From Calycina herbarum (lineage: Eukaryota > Ascomycota > Leotiomycetes > Helotiales > Pezizellaceae): a stretch of DNA of 64,000 nt. Location of the stretch: the NCBI GenBank assembly GCA_001414485.1, contig LLEY01000134.1, positions 62,001 through 126,000 of the forward strand, given 5' to 3'. Both the position numbers and the translations under genes were made by a program. The notes under the pieces were generated by a model. It made no database searches. It was not told where the DNA came from and saw nothing but the letters and a program-made list of their open reading frames with translations. Within the stretch, counting starts at the first letter, position 1, and every line of letters begins with the position of its first letter. This document shows positions 50,601 to 59,335 of this stretch, one piece after another.

Positions 50601-52830
50601 GAGGAATATAAGGGATATATTAAAGAAGTTTTATAACAACTTATAAAAGTTAACTCTTAGTTGAAAATCTTGAAATACAAGTTTAGAGTAACTCGAACCC
50701 TCTTCCTAGGATGGGTATTTAGCCTAGAGAAAATAGAGATAGATCTAGCAAAGATCTAAGACATCTTAAACTAGAAGTTACTAGAAAATGTAAAAGATGT
50801 ATAGTCTTTCCTTAGATTTATAAACTTTTACTATCTGTTTATTCAAGACTATATAAAGATTACTAAACTAATGTTAAGACTAGTTAAGAAAGCTGTTAAG
50901 TTTACTTAGAATAAATAGGTAGAGGACGCTTTTTAGAAAATCAAAGCGAAGTTTATAGAAGAACCTATTCTATACGATTTTGATATAGAAAAGCCTAGTA
51001 TAATCGAAATAGACGCCTTAGATATAGTAGTAGAAGCGGTTTACCTATAGCTAAATAATAAAGGAAAACTTATACCTATTATATATTATTCTAAGATATT
51101 TAACCTAGTATAATAAAACTATAGTATTTTTAATAAAGAATTACTTACTATAGTATTAGCTTTAGAATATTAGAGAATTTATTTATAGCTAGTAAAACAC
51201 CTAGTTATAGTTTTATCCAACCATGAGAACCTTAAGACATTTACAACTACTAAGGAACTTATAATAAGACAATTAGCTAAATAGTCAGAGATATTAAGAG
51301 GATTTAATATTATTATTTAATATATAAAAGGAACGTTAAATGCTCGAGCTAATACTCTTAGTTAGAAACCTAGATATAAGAGAGATAAAGAATATAAAAA
51401 GATTATAATCTTAAAAACTCTTAAGAATAGAGACTTAGCACCTACTATATATGAAATAGTAGCGATAAACAACATCTAGATAGATAAGATTTAGAACATA
51501 TATAAAGGTTATAATCAGTATATAAAAGGGAAACTATAGGTTCCTAGCTCGTATATAAAGGAGTTCGTCTAGGAATACTATACTACGCCCGCTTACGGTT
51601 ACTAAGGAATTCGTAGAACTCTCTAGAGGATAAGATAACACTACTATATTAATCGGTTATCTATAATAGTTAAGGAAGTGATAATAGAATATAATACCTA
51701 TACTAGGAATAAGGCTTCCTACTATACTCCTTATAGATAGATAAACACTACTCTAATACTATAAATACCTTAGAAATCAATATCTATAGATTTTATTATT
51801 AAATTACTAAAATCTAAAGATCTAATAATAGGAGTTAAATATAACACGATCCTAGTTATTATAGAACGACTTATAAAGTATATAATTCTAATAGCATATA
51901 TAGAATCAAGTATAGCTAAGGAATTAGCATTTGCATTCCTTAGAGAAGTAGTCTTAAGACATAGACTATTAGAAGAAATACTCTTAGATAAAGACAAGCT
52001 CTTTACCTTAAAATTTTAGATCGCTCTTATAGAACGATTAGGTATAAAAAGAAAGCTTTCGATAGCTTTCTACTCTTAAATAAATAGAGGAAACGAATAA
52101 ATAAATCAAGTAGTTAAAATATACCTTTATTATTACATAAACTACTAGTAAGACAACTAGGTAGAATTATTACCCTTAGTATAGTTTACCTATAATAGTT
52201 TAGTAACAGAAATAACACTTGTTACGCTATTCTATACTAATTTTAGGTATAAATTATTAGTATATTAAGAACCGCTATCTACGACTATTAACAACTAGCT
52301 TACTCGTATTCACGTCTTAAAAATTAAAGAGCTATATAAGGAACTTGTAGAGGATTTGCAATTTATAGCCGAAAGAAATACGTACTACTATAACAAACGA
52401 CGTAGTTAGGAGCTAACGCTAAAAGAGAGGGATAAAGTCTACTTAGTATAAAAGAATATTAACATAAAAAGACTAAGTAATAAATTAGATTATAAAAAAC
52501 TCGAACTATTTAAAATCAAACGTGTTAAAGGACCTTTAAATTATAAATTAGCACTACTAAGAACAATAAACATCTATCTAGTATTCTATATATCCTTACT
52601 CGAACTAGCACCACTAAGAGCACTACCAGCCCTACTTATAGAGATTCAACTAGTAAACCTAGACGCCGAATATAAAGTCGAAAAGATTCTTAACTATAAG
52701 ATTATTAGAGGTAAGATTAAGTATTTAATTAAATAGTTAGATTACCTATACTTAGAAAACACTTAGAAATTAAAAAGCAATCTTAACCATTGCTTAGAGG
52801 AACTTCAGGAGTTCCACTACCAAAACCTAG
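47658..52830 (+). pseudogene. gag-pol of element C (5' end intact, remainder degraded)
   Basis: An intact ATG at 47658 opens 75 unbroken codons. They comprise a Ser/Thr/Pro/Val-rich leader with repeated P-V-T-P-V motifs and then the Gag start K-P-F-D-G-S-P-K-K-L-A-E-F-L. TAG stops then appear. The CCHC knuckle reads C-Y-N-Y-S-L-P-S-Y-R-V-N-K-C near 48505. The protease site is near 49570. Reverse transcriptase shows Y-Y-L-D-N-I-L-I-F near 50565. RNase H is at about 51000-51370, and the integrase core at about 51780-52010. The C-terminal part to about 52830 regains near-normal codons (E-L-Q-E-F-H-Y-Q-N-L). Inactive, but the best-preserved gag start of the three related elements. Confidence 0.88.
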
Positions 52831-52835
52831 GGTTA

Positions 52836-53395
52836 CTCACATCTCGTAGTTAGAAGGGAAAGCCTCGAGGAAAGCCGAATCAAGGGTCAGCTCGGTAACA
52901 AAAGCGGGGTCGCTAGAAGAAGAGAGGGCCGCTAGCCGGGTAACCTCCAATTCCCTCTCTTCTTTCTCTTTCTCTACTCTTTCTTTCTCATTAGCTTTAT
53001 CAAGTTCTTATAGGTTAGCAAGACCACGACAGAGCATCTCTTGCTCCCGCTCTATAAAGAAGCGTTATTGTTTTCGCAGACGAAGGATCTTCTACATAGC
53101 TTCTTCCTAAATCTTATAGGCTGTCTCTTCCTCCTATTATAACCTCCGCTTCTAGGCATTAATAGATTCTCACTCGAAAATTAAGGGTATTCGATTTTAT
53201 AACTCAATATTATAAGATTTGCCCTTCCTAGTATACTCAAAATACTTAGAGCTACTAGGAACGCTAATACATCGACGGCTGGTTTTCGCATTTACATAAC
53301 AAGTGTAAGGAATCATTTCACGTCTTAAACGTTTGATTCGAAGAGCGTTAAGGGTTCTATATTATTTAAGCTTGTCTTTCAGAAGAGGTGTTAAC
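52836..53395 (-). pseudogene. Antisense accessory ORF of element C: Cys-rich coiled-coil protein
   Basis: Lies between pol and the 3' LTR, opposite to gag-pol. Reading the minus strand from about 53395 gives a basic stretch (L-R-I-K-R-L-R-R-E-M), then a cluster T-C-Y-V-N...R-R-C...S-S-K-Y-F-E-Y-T-R-K-G-K-S-Y. The Tyr codons here are TAT, as expected from RIP of Cys TGT. A long Glu/Lys/Arg-rich coiled coil follows (E-E-E-T-A-Y-K-I...K-E-R-V-E-K-E-K-E-E-R). The tail D-P-A-F-V-T-E-L-T-L-D-S-A-F-L is unmutated and ends at TGA (52836-52838). There are four or so TAG/TAA stops in the middle. No known family is recognised. The S-K-x-(C/Y)-x-x-(C/Y)-x-R spacing is shared with the antisense ORF of element M. 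Function unknown. Confidence 0.55.
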
Positions 53396-53489
53396 AATAT
53401 AATAGGAACTAGGGAGGCCGCTAGCCTCTTAACAATATTTCTTAGGCTATACTTAAGCGTAGGGACACGCTAGTCTAAGAAGGGGATAG

Positions 53490-53934
53490 TGTCACGAATC
53501 ACGGTATACATAGTAAGTAGTCTAGACGGCGTTCTAATAGGATAAGGCATAATATCTAGGAAAGGAAAGTAACATAAGAGGAAATCAGTAATATAGAAGG
53601 ACATTAGAGATTTCAGGATCTCACTGTTATGGTAATGTTAGAAGTCACGTGTGGTCATGTGACATGATCGCCTACATCGCTCTGGTCGCCTTGATCGCGA
53701 GCGATGTAAGCGACGCACTTTAGAAACGAAGGTTCTATATAAGACTGGCACGTCTGCTATTAGATAAGAGCTTCGTACTCAACTTTAGTTATCAATCTTA
53801 TCATCTTATTTAACATCTTTGATACAAGTAACGAGTTCACTTCCAAGTGAACAACCGGCGCATTCATACTTCTTACTATATACCAACCTTCGAGACTTAG
53901 TCATCTTTGTTTAGTTCGTTCGAGTTTCGTTACA
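53490..53934 (+). repeat. 3' LTR of element C
   Basis: 445 bp, TGTCACGAATCACGG...TTACA. It lacks 18 bp (two 9-bp units) relative to the 5' LTR and is otherwise nearly identical. Confidence 0.92.
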
Positions 53935-54013
53935 AGAAGGTCGATATCTTTCTAAAAAAGTATTTCAGGTTCGTATTCTAGCGTAGAGACACGCTAGGCT
54001 AAGAAGGGGATAG

Positions 54014-54474
54014 TATTACGAATCACGTATTAGCACGTAACGAAGTAAAGTCTAGGCGACGCTCTAATAGGACGAGCACTATTATAACCCTAGAAGGAAG
54101 AAAGGATTAAATATAGTAGGATATATAATTCTAGGATCTTATTATAGTTATATTACGTAACTCGGTTAGGAGCAGTTAGGTAATAGAGTCTAGTTTTAAG
54201 AAGCTCTAGAAATAGAGTTAGACTCTATTTTCAAGACTCCTGCTAAGGAGGACTCTAATATAAACGAAGGTTCTATATAAGACTAGCACGTCTGCTATTA
54301 GATAGGAGCTTTATACTTAACTTTAGTTATTAATCTTATTATCTTATTTAACATCTTTAATATAAGTAACGAGTTTACTTCTAAGTAAATAACCCGGCGT
54401 ATCTGTACTTCTTATCTATATACTAACCTTCGAGACTTAGTTATCTTTGTTTAGTTCGTTTGAGTTTCGTTACA
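54014..54474 (+). repeat. 3' LTR of element B
   Basis: 461 bp. The start has decayed to TATTACGAATCACG and it ends TTACA. It is followed by TAGTT, after which the split pogo-like transposase resumes. Confidence 0.93.
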
Positions 54475-54971
54475 TAGTTGTATTTTCGTTAGAAGCGTAT
54501 CTAGAGTTCTAGACAGCGCTTAATAAAGTTAGAAGCCTAACACGTTCTAATATATAGTACGTTATATACTTTAAGAAGTCGATTTACTATATTCTTAACT
54601 ATAGATATCTACAAAGGAAATCCTTTTATAGCTAGGTTAAGGATATATTAAACAAGTACTAATTCCTCTAGCTCGGTTATTTTCTGTAAATTAGTTAGAA
54701 TATCGTATTATAAAGGTATACTAAGTAAACGTCGACCTAGCTTCTAGTAATCTATAGAATAGGTCCTCGTAGCAGCTCGAGTACGTAAATTTAGGTCTTT
54801 TTACATAGTCTAGATAGCTAAGACTAACCGGCTTTTGTTATTTTTCTAAGACATCGTTCGTTATAGAGAAATTTAATATTTAGTAGAGATGTAGTAGAGG
54901 CGCGAGGTTTTAGCCGGTTCGCTTATTTGGCCGGTTCGCTTATTTAGCCGGTTCGCTATATATACACGTTA

Positions 54972-55090
54972 ATAGCTTAGAATAAATTTTTAAAAACGTA
55001 TAATATTTTATAATTCCTATAGCTAGCCTATGTCCTCGTAGGCTCTTACTTTAATTAACACGTGAAAACGCGTCTAATTTATAGTAATAG
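54972..55090. other. Spacer between the pogo-like element and the next solo LTR
   Basis: Follows the TA at 54970-54971. It may be the 5' part of the LINE relic, cut off by the solo LTR. The last five bases, AATAG, are the LTR's left duplication. Confidence 0.4.
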
Positions 55091-55331
55091 TATTAGAACT
55101 TATAGTAAATGCTAATGAATTAAACTATAGAGGTGTCTATGTATAAGAAGATTCGATTGTCCTTTCTAAGCCAGAGTCCTTACTAACTTATATACTCAGT
55201 TAGCTTATTCTAGAGGGTTCTGCCAAGAGTACTCTCGAAGGTTCTGTCACGTCTATACGTTGCTAAGCGAGGCCACGTAAATACGTCGCTAGAGTACTCT
55301 AAGACTTACTCCACGGGTGCAACTCTTGACA
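55091..55331 (-). repeat. Second solo LTR of the chromovirus family, reversed
   Basis: 241 bp matching the complement of the 28822-29062 LTR, with a perfect AATAG duplication (55086-55090, 55332-55336). Less RIP-mutated than the copy at 36461. Confidence 0.9.
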
Positions 55332-55336
55332 AATAG

Positions 55337-56890
55337 CGCCTAAGTAGCTATAGATAAATAATAGCCTAGAATATATCAACGAGTACGCTATCTACCTTAG
55401 AGAAGTATATAACCAACTATAGGCTGTAGATAGAGGTAGATAGAACTAGGTACTATAGAATATTATATAGCTATATATTACATCTACTATTACGCTTATT
55501 AGCAAGGTGCTCTAGCAGCCGGCTATAAGCGAGATCCTCTACCACATTTAAGACGCTGTAAAATATATATAGAATATCTAGAGGGATATTACCGTTATTA
55601 AAAGCTCTATAGAATTAAGTATAACCCTACTAAGTATAGCCAACTTCAGTAGAGGACGAGTAGCAGCCGCTTCTTAGGCATAGGTGGTAGTACAGGCCAG
55701 AGGCTCTCTACCACTGCCTCCGCTAGTCCTACAAGGCATATATACTACTAAGACCTATTCCACAGTCACAGCATACAAAGACCGAGCAGTGACAGTCAAA
55801 CTTAAAGACTATGGGATTTCTCAGCGATTCCGGAAGCTATCCGCTACTAGGATCAAGTATCAAGTATAGACTTTAATCCGCGACAATACAGCTACCAAAG
55901 AAGTCAAGATAGTTGCTATATACTAACCCAAGAGTGGTGACATACAGATCTTTACTAGCTCTACAGCCGAAGCTACAAAGCTTAAGGAGAATAGAGGATA
56001 GGTCAGAAGTCTTAGAGAGCAGGCAGAACTTGTTATACTAACGTATAGAGTCATCGTCTATAGCATCGCTACCAACTCTATCAATATCAAAGATCAGAAA
56101 GCAGCTATCCAACAGATACTTACAGATAACATACAGTTATTCCTAAAGCAGAGATATCGTTCGTTAGATGGTTAACCAAAGAATCCCCACTCAAGCGCGC
56201 ATCCTCAATTATAGTGGAGTTCACAGACCCAGAGATGGCTAACGCTATCATCTACGCTGGAATGGTATAGGACAGACAAGTCCACATCTGCCAGCTCTAC
56301 GACCGCGCTTACAGAGTAAAGCAATGCTTCCGGTGCTACAATTATCGCCACGTCGGCACTCAATATAACGCAGCTCAAATATACGGCTACTACGCTAAAC
56401 TACACGAGACCAAAAACTGCAAGCAGAAGGAGCAGAAGGGTTCACTCCCAGATACGCAGTGTACAAAGGTCCCCACACAGCATAGAGTAATGCCTGCCTA
56501 GCAAGGAAGAAAGAGATAGAAAGAGTTGAACAAGCCAAGCAGATCCGGAGCATCTACTAGCATGTTAATTCCAAGGATAAGGCCTCCCAGAACAGTAACT
56601 CGGACAACACTACGCGGAAAAACGCTCGCTATATAAGTAACTTTATATCTAATCGAGCTATCCGGATACCAGATAACCCAATCGTAGAAACCGCCTTTCA
56701 AACAATCACCGTCCCAGAGTCTCCAGTAGCACAGGCAAGAGACGTCTCCCCGGAACCTCAAACATTCCCAGAGAATATAGAAACACGAGCCTCCGTCGAC
56801 CGGTCAGTTGCAGAGGACTGGGCGACACCAGCAACACAGAGAGAGGCCATACAACAGCAATCGATAATCGCCCCACAGACATCAGCAGTG
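55337..56890 (+). pseudogene. Tad1-type LINE ORF1 (Gag-like) fragment
   Basis: The RNA-binding ORF1 protein of a non-LTR retrotransposon. One main frame can be followed. An N-terminal helical part is at about 55370-55680 (many stops). An open stretch (55684-55869) includes T-V-K-L-K-D-Y-G-I-S. Then comes the region before the knuckles, E-I-S-F-V-R-W-L-T-K-E-S-P-L and I-I-V-E-F-T-D-P-E-M-A-N-A-I-I (about 56150-56260). The CCHC knuckles read C-F-R-C-Y-N-Y-R-H-V-G-T (about 56327), C/Y-G-Y-Y-A-K-L-H-E-T-K-N-C and a third A-V-Y-K-G-P-H-T-A (about 56460). Several Cys are now Tyr by RIP. No ORF2 (endonuclease/RT) follows, so the element is truncated. RIP density drops along it from left to right. 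The 3' limit is uncertain. Confidence 0.82.
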
Positions 56891-57490
56891 GAGCAGTCAT
56901 CCACCCATGGTCAAGTACCGGGCGGCATCATGAACACAGAGGCTATTGAAATGATACCACCAAACATTATCTTACCCCAGCAATCTCTATACACGCTTGA
57001 CGGAATTGAAGGCGAGTTCAGTCTAGACGACGCGGACGCCTGGCTGGCCAACCTAGCGGACAACGACGCCAATGACTGCTCGCACGACATGGTAGAGACT
57101 ACATGCTCTCCACCAACCTCTCTGGCAACAGACACGCGTACGGCCCAAGGGGCTGTCCACAGAGGATGTACATGCCCGTCACACCGGGAAATCTATAGCG
57201 ACTGGCCAACACGATCTGACTATCGCTTCATGCATGAAAATATGCGTCTACTGCGGCACAGAGTTCCCTAGACCAGCAGAACTACGCAGACACATGAAGA
57301 AAACAGAGTATGCCCGCAGAAATATACGAATATTCTACGAGAAGAGTGGAAAAGCCAGCTCTAGTAGCTTCATCATCTTGAGCTTCTTCCGAGTAGGTAT
57401 GTTTTGTTGCCTATTGCTGTGTGGCCTAATAACCATATTCGTTCCGCGACACGCATTCTCCACTTGCCAGCAAGGACCAAGATCGTAGAC
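56888..57490 (+). pseudogene. Broken C2H2 zinc-finger-like fragment next to the LINE
   Basis: A clean frame at 56888-57271 may begin as the end of the LINE ORF1. It contains F-S-L-D-D-A-D-A-W-L-A-N-L-A-D-N, then C-T-C-P-S-H-R-E-I-Y-S-D-W. At about 57234 coding shifts to another frame with C-V-Y-C-G-T-E-F-P-R-P-A-E-L-R-R-H-M-K-K, a C2H2 finger whose last ligand is missing. Beyond about 57320 the frame is lost again. Composition is normal, so the breaks are not RIP. I infer a host zinc-finger gene remnant cut by the LINE, but a chance reading cannot be excluded. Confidence 0.4.
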
Positions 57491-57820
57491 GAAAACATAT
57501 AGATCTTTCTCCCCTTTAGTCTTTTTATATCAGCGCTTGTCGTGACAAGTAAAATCTCGGCCTGATGACAAGCCAACCTACTTTGTCGGAGTTCTTTAAC
57601 GTCGGTGAAAATGGTTAGAAGGATGATTGCAATGTCTTTTCAGGAATAACTTGGGCTGTTCGGGTTACGTGCCATGAACGATTTAAACTCGGTCACTTCG
57701 CCAATAATGTACCTATAATACGGACGACAAAAGATTGACAGTCTATTACGGGAGGGCATCAACGACTATTCAAGTAAAGCCAAAAATTTCATACGTAGAG
57801 AATATCTGCTGGAATGTCTT
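57491..57820. other. Non-coding stretch downstream of the gasdermin-like gene
   Basis: Normal base composition. Probably holds the 3' UTR and end of the minus-strand gene that stops at 57821. No repeat or RNA gene recognised. Confidence 0.4.
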
Positions 57821-58654
57821 TCATCTCACCATATCTTCATAGTCTTCCGGGCCGAGGTCATCGATAATCAAATCCTCAGCAACGATAGGTTTGTCCAAAT
57901 CCTCTTCATCCGATTCATCGCCAGCCAAGCGAGTAGCGTCCACCTCCGGCCCGTCGCTTTTCAACTGCAGTACCTTCTGCCTGAACACCTCGGTCGTGAT
58001 CTTCCTCAACTCAACAGCAAAGATACTGCTTTTTCCCATCCTGGCTTTGAAGATAGTTGCCGTCTGCTTGGTCGAGGCTAGCTTGACCTGTGGGTCGACC
58101 AGGTCGCCAACTGGGTTGGGGACGCCGGCAGTGAGGGTGATCTGTCCGATTGGGAGTTCAACATTCCCCTCGTGTATGCGGGACTGCGCACCGTCCATGA
58201 ACAGCTCGACGTCCTCGCATATCATGATTCCGACGACTAGGCACACGGGCCACGTATTGAAGAAGGAAATCCACACTGGGGCGGTCTCCTTGACGTCGGG
58301 ATCCTCTTTCAGCTTGGCCCAAAATTGGTCGAGCTGCTGGATGCGCTTGTAGCGGATGAACTTCCCGGCCAGGTGGACGCTGTCCTCCTTGTTGCCGCTC
58401 ACCGAGTATCCACCAATTAACTTTAGTGAGGCCGCGAGCTCTTTTGCAGTGGCGCCTGCTTTGGCGAGGACGAAGTCGGTGGCGGAGCCCTTCTGATGTT
58501 CGTGAGTCCTGTATTTGACTGGTGAGTCGGGCACGTAATTAGTCGATGGACTGAGGGGTTCCTTTATGATGGCTCCGAGTATCGCGTCTTCGAACTCGGA
58601 TGCTTCCATCCATGCCTGATATTTCAAAATGACGAATTTCGGGTCTCCTTTCAT
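57821..58654 (-). CDS. Fungal gasdermin-like pore-forming protein (HET-Q1/RCD-1 type), 277 aa
   Basis: Predicted executioner of regulated cell death: after proteolytic release it would oligomerise and form pores in the plasma membrane. A single exon. I start at ATG 58654 because the longer frame to 58678 begins with GTG, and a stop lies just upstream. The length of 277 residues is typical of fungal gasdermins. The pattern fits a gasdermin N-domain: an amphipathic start (K-F-V-I-L-K-Y-Q-A-W), alternating polar/hydrophobic strands (L-I-G-G-Y-S-V-S-G, S-V-H-L-A-G-K-F-I-R-Y), a helix (R-I-Q-Q-L-D-Q-F-W-A-K-L), strands V-C-L-V-V-G-I-M-I-C-E-D-V-E-L and A-T-I-F-K-A-R...S-S-I-F-A-V-E-L-R-K-I. The last 45 residues hold 18 Asp/Glu and only 3 Lys/Arg, like a short inhibitory tail. 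The subtilisin gene next door supports the call. No close homologue can be checked here; the assignment rests on fold-level pattern and neighbourhood. Confidence 0.7.
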   Translation of the reverse strand: MKGDPKFVILKYQAWMEASEFEDAILGAIIKEPLSPSTNYVPDSPVKYRTHEHQKGSATDFVLAKAGATAKELAASLKLIGGYSVSGNKEDSVHLAGKFIRYKRIQQLDQFWAKLKEDPDVKETAPVWISFFNTWPVCLVVGIMICEDVELFMDGAQSRIHEGNVELPIGQITLTAGVPNPVGDLVDPQVKLASTKQTATIFKARMGKSSIFAVELRKITTEVFRQKVLQLKSDGPEVDATRLAGDESDEEDLDKPIVAEDLIIDDLGPEDYEDMVR

Positions 58655-59335
58655 GTCGCGCTGTGTCGTATGATCCACTGGTTGGTTGCACTAGGACGTC
58701 GGGTTTGGGTTGAATTCAGATTTATTGTGATATCTTGGACTTTGCAGGAAGCTTTTGAAATCGTGTCGCCTCAAGTGCGTGGTATGTGCGTTACTCGGAC
58801 CCCGCTTTGAGGCTGAGATGTAGGAATAGCGGGCGACGTGGCCTGCGCGATTATTTGGTGCCACGGGTTTGTTGGGGTTCGCCAGGAGCTACTCCGAACT
58901 GCGCTCAGCCGCCAATCCTTCCCCAATAGCGGGATAAATTAACATATTTTCGTTGGCCCATCAAATGAGCGGCACGAGACTCATCCTCACATGTGAGATG
59001 CCATACTGTACCTGTTGTCCTTACTCGGTACCCTTGTTCACGCCCTTTAGTGCCTCTGACGGCGGATGGAGTGAAAAGAGTAAGATCTTATAAGAAAAGT
59101 ACCACAATGTTTCAGATGAATACAGTATCTAGATCATACTCTAGTCCTATTCTCCCTTGAACACTTTCAGAGCAGAACGTTCCTCCACATAATCGCACTC
59201 TGATCTCATAAACTTCTAGTTCTATAGTTAAATGTAGTAAGGCAGTCAACAAACACAGTAAAAAGTTGGGCTTCCCCATTACAATGGGCCTTTGCTCAAG
59301 AACACGGGTTGCAATGTTTGTTATGAATTCTGTAT
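58655..59335. other. Spacer between protease and gasdermin-like genes
   Basis: Unique sequence of normal composition. It should contain the 3' end of the protease transcript and the promoter of the gasdermin-like gene. A perfect 12-bp palindrome CTCACATGTGAG (58986-58997) includes an E-box core. No ORF is supported. Confidence 0.45.
58986..58997. promoter_or_regulatory. Palindrome CTCACATGTGAG in the gasdermin-like promoter region
   Basis: A perfect 12-bp palindrome with a CACATGTG (E-box) centre, about 330 bp upstream of the gasdermin-like start. It could bind a bHLH regulator; this is inference from the motif alone. Confidence 0.25.

Larger units (their letters stand above)
47160..53934 (+). 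mobile_element. Ty3/gypsy element C, nested in element B, lightly mutated at its ends
   Basis: A 6775-bp element with LTRs of 463 and 445 bp. A perfect AGAAG duplication (47155-47159, 53935-53939) puts the insertion inside the 3' region of element B. Pol is close to A and B, but the LTR interior (ACGGTATACGTGG..., AGTCACGTGTGGTCATGTGA), gag start and 3' region differ. C is therefore a sister family or a recombinant. It carries an antisense ORF after pol that A and B lack. Confidence 0.93.
40361..54474 (+). mobile_element. Ty3/gypsy element B (same family as A), with nested solo LTR and element C
   Basis: LTRs of 461 bp at both ends and a perfect TAGTT duplication (40356-40360, 54475-54479). 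Without element C (47160-53934 plus AGAAG) and the 183-bp solo LTR, it is about 7.15 kb, equal to element A. The polypurine tract AAGAAGGGGATAG lies at 54001-54013. Confidence 0.93.
37400..54900 (-). pseudogene. pogo/Fot1-like transposase of the second transposon (three fragments)
   Basis: On the minus strand the pieces read in order. The N-terminal part is at about 54480-54900 (ending N-S-R-Y-A-S-N-E-N). The catalytic middle is at about 39770-40360, with Y-N-F-N-K-T-G-F-I-I-D-I-I (first Asp now Asn), L-V-L-N-S-Y-K-S-Y and P-A-Y-S-S-Y-I-L-x-L-L-D-V-S-C-F. The C-terminal basic coiled region is at about 37430-37900 and includes K-A-K-N-x-R-L-R-Q-A-N-K-A-L-S-K-R. The breaks fall exactly at the Fot1-like copy 2 and gypsy element B insertion points. 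Both visible catalytic Asp are lost by G-to-A changes, and stops are frequent, so it is dead. The protein is clearly distinct from the copy 1/copy 2 transposase. Confidence 0.8.
37112..54969 (-). mobile_element. Second pogo/Fot1-like DNA transposon, minus strand, exploded by three nested insertions
   Basis: The left end ACGTATATATATAGCGAACC (37112, TA at 37110-37111) pairs with the right end ...GGTTCGCTATATATACACGT (ends 54969, TA at 54970-54971). Both ends carry repeated AGCGAACCGGCTAA units: two at the left, three complements at the right. Removing the Fot1-like copy 2 (37908-39767 plus TA) and gypsy element B with its insertions (40361-54474 plus 5 bp) leaves about 1.88 kb. That is the expected size of an autonomous pogo/Fot1 element. 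Confidence 0.85.

Noticed and set aside
51770..51997. 75-codon open frame on the minus strand
   Set aside because: Antisense to the integrase core of gypsy element C, whose plus-strand frame is supported by homology to elements A and B.
1290..55600. Alternative genetic code with TAG/TAA read as Gln or Trp
   Set aside because: The stops occur only in repeated elements, coincide with loss of CpA/TpG and with Cys-to-Tyr and Asp-to-Asn changes, and the unique genes at both ends use normal codons. RIP explains all of it.
57891..58352. 153-codon open frame on the plus strand opposite the gasdermin-like gene
   Set aside because: It is the antisense shadow of a longer frame with structured protein features and a protease neighbour.
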